DNA from: Limnoperna fortunei
Taxonomy: Eukaryota > Mollusca > Bivalvia > Mytilida > Modiolidae
Direction: 5' to 3'
Assembly (NCBI GenBank): GCA_944474755.1
Contig: OX104112.1
Span: forward strand, 51,286,774 to 51,350,773
Length of the DNA: 64,000 nt
In this document: positions 49,015 through 59,400 of the stretch, in pieces
Layout: the number at the start of each line of letters is the position of its first letter
How positions within the stretch are numbered: position 1 is the stretch's first letter
Made by a program: the position numbers and the translations under genes
The notes under the pieces: model-generated
Told to the model about the DNA's origin: nothing
The model's input: only the letters and a program-made list of their open reading frames with translations
The model's database searches: none

Positions 49015-49985
49015 ATATAACACAAAATGTTCCCATGTGAAAAAAAAAGAACTAGAAATTTACAGATGTATCTAGTTTAATTGCAGCCTCAAACATACAT
49101 GTACAAAATGTCAACTTATCTTTTTAAAATACATGTACTTTGTGTAAAAAGAAACTCAACTTGAATTTTAATCTTAAGTGCCTATGTTTTGCTATTGTTG
49201 AAAACTGACACACATTGCATTGATATTAGGACCCTGTAACTTAACTATCTTCATGTTTCTTATAAAATACAAAGAATTGAAAGTGACACCAGGATGCACT
49301 GATATAATTGTCACTGAGAGATGTAATTAGAGATTGATATTTTGTGTACTCTGGGCGATAGAAATAAACATTTTTTTACACTATGCATGTGTAACAATGT
49401 CGGCAAAAGGTATCTTAATTATTAAATTGGTTGAGGTGGCAAAAGTTCTGGCGGTTTGACCGATATTCTAAAGTACATTTAATTATTTTTCAGGCAAGCA
49501 TTTACCAGATGCTAGCAATTGCACGCTCATCAAAATTTAAACTGTAACATTTTTGAAGTGGTAATTGTTAAATGGACGTATAATAAGAAACAGACCAGTG
49601 TCGGAAACTGACATGATGTGTTTAAATTCTAGCTATGTAGTATACATTTGACTGGAGTTGAAATATCCGAATTATTTCCCCCACCCCTCCCCCTCCAAGA
49701 TCTTTACTGTACTAATAATATTGTTGTACAATTGTGTTACCTCTTCTACAAATAGCCTTGAATACTTATAACAAGAATTAGAGTGCAAGCTTTGTGATGA
49801 TGAAATCTTCTTTCTTTGATTTATGTAACAGCATCTTTAAACAACTGTAAGAAAATGTCTGTTGTATCATCTGGTCTGAATTTCTGGTAAACATGTCATT
49901 CAGGCCAGGTTTATAAAAAATTGTGTTGCTCTTCTTGCTGCTAATAGACTTTTACTTCTAGGTACATGTATAGGTAGGGGTGGGG

Positions 49986-50195
49986 GGCGTTGGTGGCAGA
50001 GTTGGTTAAGGTAGTTTATCTACTATTGATCACATGGTCTGTCAACACTGAGGTTGCAGGTTCATGTCTAACTTTCACTCACTCAGCAGGCAAGGTGCAC
50101 TGGTACCCAGGCTACTTCCCCCAATAAAAACTGGACATCATGTTAAAATTACTGAAAGTGGTGTTAAACACTATTCCACCATTGAAACAAACAAT
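49986..50195 (+). repeat. Degenerate SINE, shortened middle
   Basis: The head GGCGTTGGTGGCAGAGTTGG and box B-like GGTTGCAGGTTCATG, then TTCCCCCAATAAAAACTGGA and GAAAGTGGTGTTAAACAC. Missing part of the middle; ends at the family D element. Confidence 0.75.
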
Positions 50196-50217
50196 CATGT
50201 ATAGGTAGGCATTTTTG

Positions 50218-51035
50218 TCTCGCCTGCGACGAAAGTCGCTGGAGGCGAGACATATGTATGGGAATCCGGCGGCGGCGTAAACACTTGACATCTTGCTTCA
50301 TATCTTTGTAAGCCCAAGCCCTAGGTCCATCAAATTTGGTCCAGAGGTAGCTTATGAGTACTTGCCAGTCAGTCACCTGTCACCTGACCTTGACCTCAAT
50401 TTCACGGTCCAGTGACTACGTTAAAGTTTTTGGGTTACGACAGTTCCTCTGTAACTAGGCATGGTAGGATGACAATATTTGGTGTATAGGTTGCTGATGA
50501 CTAGTACATGAATGTCTGGTAGGTGTCACCTGACCTTGACCTCAATTTCACGGTCCAGCGACTACGTTAAAGTTTTGGGGTTACGACAGTTCCTCTGTAA
50601 CTATGCATGGTAGGATGACAATATTTGGTGTATAGGTTGCTGATGACTAGTACATGACTGTCTGGTAGGTGTCACCTGACCTTGACCTCAATTTCACGGT
50701 CCAGCGACTACGTTAAAGTTTTGGGGTTACGACAGTTCCTCTGTAACTATGCATGGTAGGATGACAATATTTGGTGTATAGGTTGCTGATGAATAGTACA
50801 TGACTGTCTGGTAGGTTCCACCTGACCTTGACCTCAATTTCACGGTCCAGCGACTATGTTAAAGTTTTTGGGTTACGGCTGTTCCCCTGTAACTATGCAG
50901 GGTATGGTGACAATATTTTGTATACAGGCCGCTGCTGATATTTAATGCTATTTACGTAATGCTTATGACGAAATTTATTTTCGTTACTGATGCGGAATGC
51001 AGGCGAGATGTTTTTCTGTGTCCACACTTGTCATT
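50218..51035 (+). mobile_element. Hairpin-capped tandem-repeat element, family D
   Basis: Starts TCTCGCCTGC (50218), with GAGGCGAGA closing a hairpin over GACGAAAGTC. A GGCGGCGGCG tract (50268-50277) follows, then four 146-bp units beginning CACCTGACCTTGACC (50381, 50527, 50673, 50819), and GCAGGCGAGA (50999-51008), exactly the inverse of the start. The unit holds GTTCCTCTGTAACT, a 14-nt spacer and GACAATATTTGG. Ends about 200 bp before the SH3 exon. Confidence 0.8.
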
Positions 51036-51233
51036 AATAAATTGGATGTTATACATGACTATAAGGGCAGTGTTTAAGGTAAACAGACCACAACATGTAA
51101 GGCAGTGTCATGGTGGCCAGTTGCATGAGTTAACATTGGGCACGACTAGAAAAAGCTCGGTAGTGTAATGAGTACTTCATTTGTCTATATATTATTTCTT
51201 GTTTTTGTTATTTTTTTTTTATCTGTTTTTCAG

Positions 51234-51494
51234 ACAATTCTAGCCAAGGCTGTCTATGACAATACAGCAGAGACACCAGATGAGCTGGCATTCAAACGAG
51301 GTGATGTCTTGGCAGTTATCGAACAAGACACTGGGGGTCTGGAGGGCTGGTGGCTTTGCTCTTTTAGAGGAAAGCAGGGTATTGCTCCTGGGAATAGACT
51401 AAAGTTGGTGACTGGAATGCAGGACCAAGACTACCAATCCCCAATGTCACAGAAACAGTTAAACAGAAGGAGCTGGGACATCACACCAAATAAG
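51234..51494 (+). CDS. BCAR1: CAS-family adaptor (BCAR1/NEDD9-like), SH3 domain exon
   Basis: 261 bp, 87 codons, after a long pyrimidine tract and cag acceptor (51231-51233); donor gtattg at 51495. It encodes TILAKAVYDNTAETPDELAF, KRGDVLAVIEQDTGGLEGWW, LCSFRGKQGIAPGNRLKLV, then a linker ending NRRSWDITPNK. The AxYDN, ELxFxxGD, GLEGWWLCS and GIxPGNRxKL blocks are those of the p130Cas/NEDD9/EFS SH3 domain; in known members it binds proline-rich partners such as FAK, in focal-adhesion signalling. Invertebrates usually have one CAS gene, so the symbol covers the shared ancestor. Substrate (YxxP) and C-terminal exons are not in the window. Confidence 0.93.
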
Positions 51495-51647
51495 GTATTG
51501 TATCCTAACGAAGATGGGGAATATAATGTTTAATACATATTATAAATGTTTTTTAATAGGTTGTACTTTTCGCAACTTTTGCAAATTGAATGCTCTATGG
51601 ATTGTGACTACTCATTATACATGTATGGAATATTTATTTCAAAGCAC

Positions 51648-51752
51648 TGTACAGTGGGTACTCCGGTTTTCTCCCCCCCCCCCCCCCCCCAAATAAAAAC
51701 TGAATGAATGGTAAAAAGTAAAAGTTGCATTAAAACACATTTAAACAAACAA
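51648..51752 (+). repeat. SINE 3'-tail fragment with poly-C
   Basis: CTGTACAGTGGGTACTCCGG, a C-run and AAATAAAAACTGAATGAATG, then a TTAAACAAACAA tail; corresponds to the end of the SINE. Confidence 0.6.
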
Positions 51753-52800
51753 TATACAAATGTTATTCGATGTGCTCTATGGTGGTCTTTTGGGGGAGGG
51801 ACCTTGAAAGTCAAGGGAATGGGGGGAACTGATAAATTTCTCAAATCATTTGCTAGAATACTCAACTCCTGCAGCAAAAACATAAAAAACGTCAATTTCT
51901 CTTTGTGTATTTAAAGATTAATCAGATTCCAGGCATTAAGTTACAATATTTTGCATGATTGCACAATTTTCACGTTAATTCATGTAACTTTTACATAATT
52001 TACATCCTAAAGATGAACTTCAAAGAATGTATGTGGCGTAATTCATCCTGAAGGCAAAAGCATTAAACACAAAAAACCAAGACAATTATTTCATGTGGTT
52101 GTTCTGAGTGGTTATTGTAGGTAATTTTTGTACAATAATGATTTGACAAAAAAGCATAAAATCTATAAAAAAAATTTATCGACTTTGTATTATCTTGTGC
52201 AAAAATGTACATACATATAAGTTTGTCTACATGTCTAGACTGCTCAGTTATTTTTATATAAATTTTAAAATGTATTTTTTTAAAGCAATATAAAATTTTA
52301 TTCAATTATTTCTGATTTTTCACTGGTAAAATTTAGAAGGGCTGAACTTTTGACACCAAATGAAATTGATTTCTTTTGACAGTTGATCTAATCACAAGAA
52401 AATAGTTTCCCCAATTTGAAAAATAGTTTAAGGTCTGTTAGCTAAATTATTAGGATTCTTTTTCCTGATGATAATGAGAAAATCAGAAATACTGAAGATA
52501 ATATGATGGCTTGGACATTGTTCTTTTGGGTTGTTAGTCGGACTGTTGGATAATTTGTGATTAATTGAACGGACATCTGCAGGGTTTCCTGGTTTCTTTA
52601 TATTATGTTGACAAATGTTTTAAATGGAATGAAAAATTCCCCATTTATTTTTTTGCTAATGATTGTAAAAATCTTCATAATGACGATCTTCATTGGTTAT
52701 CTGATTCTTAAAATTTTTCTTGAACGTATAATGTTATTTTTAATTGAATACTTGACAATGTATTTTTTTTTCAATTTTAATTAAGACATTCTTTATTATT

Positions 52801-54116
52801 ATACCCCCCGCGAAAAGCGGGGGGTATATAGTGTTCATGGTGTCCGTCCGTCCTTCCGTCCGTCCGTTTTCGCGGGGGGTATATAGTGTTCATGGTGTCC
52901 GTCCGTCCGTCCGTCCGTTACACTTTCTATTATTTGCAACTCCTCCTACACCACTGAAAGGAATTTGATGAAACTTACACAGAATCTTTGTCTCATAGTG
53001 CCATTGTGCAGGAGATATTTAACATTTTGATCGGAATGATATTTGGGGTTTCCCATAGAAAAACATGGACTTTGTCATTGACCTAAGTGGGTCCCTATCT
53101 CTTATGTGCAACTCCTCCTACACCACTGAATGGAATTTAATGAAACTTACACAGAATACTTGTCACATAGTGCCATTGTGCAGGAGATATTAAACATTTT
53201 GATCGGATCGATATTTGGGGTTTCCCATAGAAAAACATGGACATTGTCATTGACCTAAGGGGTCCTCATGTCTTATGTGCAACTCCTCCTACACCACTGA
53301 ATGGAATTTGTTGAAACTTACACAGAATGCTTGTCACATAGTGCCATTGTGCAGGAGATATTTATTATTTTGATCGGAATTATATTTGGGGTTTCCCATA
53401 GAACAACACGGACTGTCATTGACATAAGGGGATACCCATTTCTTATGTGCGACTCCTCCTACACCTCTAAATGGAATTTGATGAAACTTACACAGAATGT
53501 TGTCACATATTGCCATTGTGCACTAGATATATAACATTTCGATTGGAATGATATTTGGGGTTTCCCATAGAAAAACATGGACTTTGTCATGGACATAAGG
53601 GATACCTATCTCTTATGTGCAACTCATTCCTACACCACTGAATGGAATTTGTTGAAACTTACACAGAATCCATGTCACATAGTGCCATTGTGCAGGAGAT
53701 ATTTAACATTTTGATCGGAATGATATTTGGGGTTTCCCATAGAAAAACATGGAGTTTGTAATGGACATAATGGGATACCCATCTTTTATTTGCAATTCCT
53801 CCTACACCACTGAATGGAATTTGTTGAAACTTATACAGAATCTTGGTCACATATTGCCATTGTGCATTGGATATTAAACATTTTGATCAGAATATTATTG
53901 GAGGTTTGCCATAGAAAAACATGGACTTTGTCATTGACATAGGGGATGCCATTCTTTGGGGGATTGGGGAGGGTTACATGTATTATCTGCAATTTCGCCT
54001 TCACGTTTAACTAGATAAAGTTTCAATTTCATAATTAAGAACACCTGAATTTTCAAAGTAATTGTGAAGCGGGGGGTATCAATGGTGAGCATTGCTCACA
54101 GGTGTTTTTACTCTAG
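52801..54116 (+). mobile_element. Hairpin-capped tandem-repeat element, family C (Helitron-like end)
   Basis: Starts TACCCCCCGC-GAAAA-GCGGGGGGTA (perfect 10-bp stem, 52802-52826) and a GTCCGTCCG tract. The block from GCGGGGGGTATATAGTG through the tract is duplicated (second copy from about 52871). Six units of about 171 bp follow (52938, 53110, 53280, 53449, 53620, 53794). It then has GCGGGGGGTA again (54069-54078), a small hairpin GGTGAGC-ATT-GCTCAC, and CTAG (54113-54116) followed by T. Hairpin plus CTRR before T is the Helitron 3'-end rule. Non-coding. Confidence 0.83.
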
Positions 54117-54551
54117 TTTCATAATAAAAATTATGAATGAATGTCTTTTACCTTCATGCATTTCATACTTAAAGTGGACAAAATTATAATAAATGAACTC
54201 CTGAAGAATAGAAATTAAATTGCAGTGCTATTCAGTAATGTATAATTATCCTAATAGTAATATCAGTTTTATGTTGCTTAAAATGAATAATGATTATCAT
54301 ATGTTGTATGATTTATGTTATAACATAAATTCTGAATTCATGACCTGAAGTTGAACTTATTTCTACAAAACTTTAATGTTCAGCTTGAGTTGTAAAAATA
54401 AAAATTATTATATGTTATATACATTATCATAATGTTTATGAAATTTTAAGTGTTTAGATTGTAATGACTGGAAACAAAAAAACAGAAAACAATAGAAAAA
54501 TATAAAAAAGCAGAAACAAATAATCGATTTTAACAGTGTTTGTTTTTTATT

Positions 54552-56500
54552 AGCTCACCTGACCCGAAGGGTCATGTGAGCTATTGCCATCACTTGGCGT
54601 CCGTCGTCGTCGTCGTTAACTTTTCTACAAAAATCTTCTCCTCAAAAACCACTGAAGGGATTGCTTTGAAACTTTGCATACATCATCAGTAAAATGCCCT
54701 CTACCAAGTTTGCCCAAATCATGGCCTCAGACCAACCAGCATGGCCGCCGTGGCTAAAAATAGAACAGAGGGGTCAAAATACAGTTTTTTGCTTATAGTT
54801 CAAAAAGTATAACAGGTACAGGAAAACCGAAGAGACCTTCTTTCTTCAGCATCTAAAGCTCTACAAAACACTCCATTGGGTCAAAGTTGTATGATAACTC
54901 CTTGTAGTAGTTATTACCCTTAAATTGTCAAAATTGATGATTTTTGCCATTTTTGCCTCAAAATCTTGAAAATTATTAGAACTAGAGAAAAAGTTAGCAT
55001 TGCTTAATTGTTCTGCTCTAAGAGGGCTACAAAAATGACTTTAGGGTCAAAATTGTCTGATTAACCGTTTAAGAGTTATTCCCCTTGAACTGTTTTTTTT
55101 TTATCGGTTTTAATTAATTTTTTAAAATCTTCTCCTCTGAAACAACTGAAAGTACTGCTTTGAAACTTTGTACACATCATCTGTCAAATGTCCTCAACCA
55201 AGTTTGCCCCAACCATGGCTGCAGATTAACAAACCTGGCCACCATGGCTAAAAATTGGAGGGGGGGGGGGGGGGGGCGGTAAAATACAGTTTTTGGCTTA
55301 TATTTAAAAAACAGGAAAACCGAAGAGACATGCCTTCATCTGCATCAAAAGCTCTACGAAACACTCCATTGGGTTGAAGTTGTATGATGACTCCTTATAG
55401 GAGTTATTGCCCTTTAATTGTCGAAATTGTTGATTTTAGCCATTTTTGCCTCAAAATCTTGAAAATTATTAGAACTAGAGAAAAAGTTAGCATTGCTTAA
55501 TTGTTCTGCTCTATGAGGGCTACAAAATTGCCTTAGGGTCAAGATTGTCTGATTAACCGTTTAAGAGTTATTCCCCTTGAACTGTTTGATTTTTTAAAAT
55601 CTTCTCCTCTGAAACCACTGAAAGTACTGCTTTGAAATTTTGTACACATCATCCGTCAAATGTCCTTAACCAAGTTTGCACCAACCATGGCTGCAGATTA
55701 ACCAACATGGCCGCCATGGCTAAAAATAGAATGGAGGGGGGGGTGGTAAAATACAGTTTTTGGCTTATAGTTCAAAAAGTATAACAGATACAGGAAAACC
55801 AAAGAGACATGCCTTCATCGGCATCAAAAGCTCTACGAAACACTCCATTGGGTTGAAGTTGTATGAGGACTCCTTATAGGAGTTATTGCCCTTTAATTGT
55901 CAAAATTGATTATTTTTGACATTTTTGCCTAAAAATCTTGAAAATTATTTGAACTAGAGAAAAAGTTAGTATTGCTTAATTGTTCTGCTCTATGAGGGCT
56001 ACAAAAATGACTTAGGGTCAAGATTGTCTGATGAACCGTTTAGGAATTATTCTCCTTGAACATTTTTTTAATCAATTTTATTGATTTTAAAAAATCTTCT
56101 CCTCTTTAACCCATTAAAGGACTGCTTTGAAACATTGCACACATCATCTTTAGGACGTCCTCTACTAAAATTGTGCAAATCATGACACCTGACTACCTAT
56201 ATAGCTACGTTAGCTTAAAATAGAAAATGGGGGGGGGGGGGGGGGGGGGGGGGGGGGTCAAGAGATTTTTCGACTGATAGTTAAAAAAGTATAACAGGTA
56301 CAGCAAATTTGAAGTGAACCTCCCTTTTCCCTCTAAGCATCAATAGCTCCTCCTTATAGGAATTATTTCCCTTAAAAGGTCAACATTTATGACTTTTGCA
56401 GAAGTGTTGGGCAATTCCTTATAACAAAGAAAAGCTGGATAGAAAAGGGTTGTTTGGTTTCAGGTTCAGGTGAGCGATACAGGCTCCTGGGAGCCTCTAG
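54552..56500 (+). mobile_element. Hairpin-capped tandem-repeat element, family A, copy 2 (Helitron-like)
   Basis: Starts AGCTCACCTGACCC-GAA-GGGTCATGTGAGCT, then GTCCGTCGTCGTCGTCG. Four units carry AATCTTCTCCTC at about 54632, 55124, 55594 and 56091, each with a poly-G run after the inverse of CCATTTTTAGCC (29 G at 56229-56257). It ends with GGTTCAGGTGAGC, the hairpin GGCTCCTGGGAGCC and CTAG at 56497-56500, followed by T. Inverted relative to the copy at 6438-8417 and nearly the same length. A SINE tail abuts its right end. Confidence 0.85.
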
Positions 56501-56755
56501 TTGTTTGTTTGTTCGAATGATGTTAAACGGCACTTCAGCTATTTTCAGCTATATCATGGCATCCAGTTTTTATTGGGGGAGGAAGCCAGAGCTCCAGAGA
56601 AAACCCTAGACCTTTGGTAGGAAAACTAGCAATCCTTGTCAATTAAGATTGGAGTTCGAGTACACCCTGCCTGCAATAAACCCGCATCCTTAGTGTTGAC
56701 AGACCACAAGATCAAAAGTAGACGAACTACCTTAACTGCTTGGCCAACGTCCGCT
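56501..56755 (-). repeat. tRNA-derived SINE, minus, abutting a Helitron-like end
   Basis: TTGTTTGTTTGTTCGAATG tail, CATGGCATCCAGTTTTTATT, TTGTCAATTAAGATTGGAGT, AGTGTTGACAGACCACA, ending ACTACCTTAACTGCTTGGCC: a complete reverse SINE. It starts on the base after the CTAG of the family A element. Confidence 0.82.
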
Positions 56756-57839
56756 GTGTTTGTTGTTTTATAATGGGGTTATAATGTCGTTTTTTAGCTA
56801 TTTCTCTCCATTTAAATTAAAATAATCAAATTCTTAAATAGTTATATAGTTTTAGCCTGTTGTAAAACGGGAATATTAATTCACATAAGGCAATGCATCA
56901 ATCATTATGATCTTGCCAAAAACAATTATGACAGCTTTTAAGGTTCCTAAGTGGAACAGGATAAACTGATGACCATATACACTGACTGGGCCACACAGGC
57001 CTTTTAAGGTTGTATACACATATTGGGTACCAACTAACTAGACCCCAAGTCATTAAGATGATAACAGCTGTCAGCCACAAAGACTCTAATGAAAATTGAT
57101 GCTAATATGTCATGGTCTTTTTATTGAATAATGGACATGATGACAACTGTATACATTTCAATATAATGGGCTTCAGTGTAATTATCCACAAAGCCCCTTT
57201 TTCAACTGTATAATTTGGTCCTTTGAAAACAGGTATAGATTTAATTGTACACCTGAGCATTAAGTCATAGAGAAATTAATAATACTTGTTCATTTCGTGA
57301 CAAGATAAAACTTTAATCATAACATTTTGATTTAAGGAAGAACTTTTGTAATATGATATAGTTCACACCTATATCGGTAGACATAAAGACATTTGTCATT
57401 TGTGCACTGGAGTTGTAGTGTCACAGTTCTGTTTGTACTTTGTACATTTCATTACATTGAAATGAACAGTAAAATGTGGTTTCATGGAAATGTCGTAGCT
57501 ATGTGACAAATGTGATCATTTAACCATTGAACTCTTAATTTATTTTATATAACTGACATTTCTATGTTACTTGTAGTATTAATATAAAGCAGGTTCAACA
57601 AATTTATCAAATTGGACAATTCAGGCTGAATATTTTTACATATATATAGCAAATTTAGGTTAACAAATTGGTCACTTGTTTTCCATGTACTAAACTAACA
57701 TGTGTATCACTATGATGCAAAAAACATTGCATAATTATAGACATGCATTTTTAAGTATTCTTTGCATTTCTTTCCCTCATTAAAATTGGCCATGGCAAGT
57801 TTATTGAATACTAAGAGTATTGCTCCCTCTTAGTATCAA

Positions 57840-58365
57840 ATACACAGTTGTCAGAATCCCTATCTCTGCTGCTTTTGAATACACAGAATTGTCAGTATCC
57901 CTATCTCTGCTGGTAGTTAATACACAGAGTTGTCAGTATCCCTATCTCTGCTGGTAGTGAATACACAAAGTTGTCAGTATCCCTATTTCTACTGGTGGTG
58001 AATACACAGAGTTGTCAGTATCCCTATCTCTGCTGGTAGTGAATACACAGAGTTGTCAGTATCCCTATCTCTGCTGGCGGTGAATACACAGAGTTGTCAG
58101 TATCCCTATCTCTGCTGGTAGTGAATACACAAAGTTGTCAGTATCCCTATCTCTGCTGGTAGTGAATACACAGAATTGTCAGTATCCCTATCTCTGCTGG
58201 TAGTGAATACACAGAGTTGTCAGTATCTCTATCTCTGCTAGTAGTGAATACACAAAGTTGTCAGTATCCCTATCTCTGCTGGTCACGGTGAATACACAGA
58301 GTTGTCAGTATCCCTATCTCTGCTGGTGGTGAATACACAGAGTTGTTAGTATCCCTTATCTATAG
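57840..58365. repeat. 41-bp minisatellite, about 12-13 copies
   Basis: Unit GTGAATACACAGAGTTGTCA then GTATCCCTATCTCTGCTGGTA, with substitutions and one short insertion (near 58284). More diverged than the 57-bp array at 37.7 kb, especially at its edges. Confidence 0.92.
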
Positions 58366-58560
58366 TATTGTATGAAGTACAGTTGTTATATGCAGTTTGG
58401 CTTCCTATACACTAGGTTCTGCTTGAAACGCATAGCAAAAAGAAATGACAATATGATACGGTAATAATAATACCTTCATTACACCATATTGTTATTGCAT
58501 ATATAATCAGCTTGTGTATTAGTGTTACAGGATGACTGGAATATTAGGGGAACAGTAATA

Positions 58561-58632
58561 GTTAATTGATTGATTGGATGTTTGCTTTTCCTCCAGCAAG
58601 CAGTATTTCAGCTATATTCAGGATGAGAACAG
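58561..58632 (+). repeat. Dispersed repeat fragment, second copy
   Basis: TAATTGATTGATTGGATG, then CTCCAGCAAGCAGTATTTCA and GCTATATTCAGGATGAGAAC; homologous to 25491-25560. Confidence 0.6.
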
Positions 58633-59200
58633 TAATAGTTAACATGTAATTGGAGTCTAAAGTATTTTTTGCTATATTGTTTATAAAGAGATTTCTAGAA
58701 ACTTCAAAATCATATATCGGAACAATTTTATAGGAAACCAGTTAAATTGATCAAAGAATCATCTGTCACCCAGAATCCTCTTTTTAAAATTAAAATGTTT
58801 TTTTAGTCCTGTGATGTGGTTTAACTTTGAAATGTAATTGCAAATGAAAAATTTTGGACCCATTTTATGTTTTCTTTAAGCTTTAAAAGATAGGTCAGGT
58901 TCACAAAAATGTTTGTTTTGTTTTTTGTAATTTAACCACATGTTAAAATCTTAAACAAATAAAGCTATAGATATTAAAGACACTTTACATGCAAGGATTG
59001 ACATGAAAAGTATTTTGTTTTTGTCAATTTCGTCTGGATTTATCAAGGTGTGAAATTATGCATACTTTCGTTTAACGTATTTATATGATATCTCAAGATA
59101 TAGGTAGATTATAATATATGCTTATGAAGGGTGAAATCGGTAGTCGTTTTCATGCATGTAAAGTTTAGGATCGGCTTAATCCAATGTATGTATACTCATG

Positions 59201-59400
59201 NNNNNNNNNNNNNNNNNNNNNNNNNNNNNNNNNNNNNNNNNNNNNNNNNNNNNNNNNNNNNNNNNNNNNNNNNNNNNNNNNNNNNNNNNNNNNNNNNNNN
59301 NNNNNNNNNNNNNNNNNNNNNNNNNNNNNNNNNNNNNNNNNNNNNNNNNNNNNNNNNNNNNNNNNNNNNNNNNNNNNNNNNNNNNNNNNNNNNNNNNNNN
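59201..59400. other. Assembly gap (200 N)
   Basis: Exactly 200 unknown bases in CAS intron 2. Reading frames across it are artefacts. Confidence 0.99.

Larger units (their letters stand above)
25246..51233 (+). other. CAS-family gene intron 1 (about 26 kb)
   Basis: Delimited by the gtaaaa donor and the cag acceptor with its long T-rich tract. Apart from the repeats listed separately I see no coding exon on either strand. Stretches 25.6-30.3, 31.0-33.8, 35.4-37.7, 38.8-41.0 and 41.4-48.3 kb are AT-rich with only short chance ORFs and many TACATGTACATGTA-type motifs. Confidence 0.6.

Noticed and set aside
51168..51533. A 121-codon ORF starting MSTSFVYILFLVFVIFFLS that runs into the SH3 domain
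   Set aside because: The hydrophobic N-terminus is the intron's pyrimidine tract read through; a clear cag acceptor at 51231-51233 and the phase-0 joint to 25245 explain the coding part.
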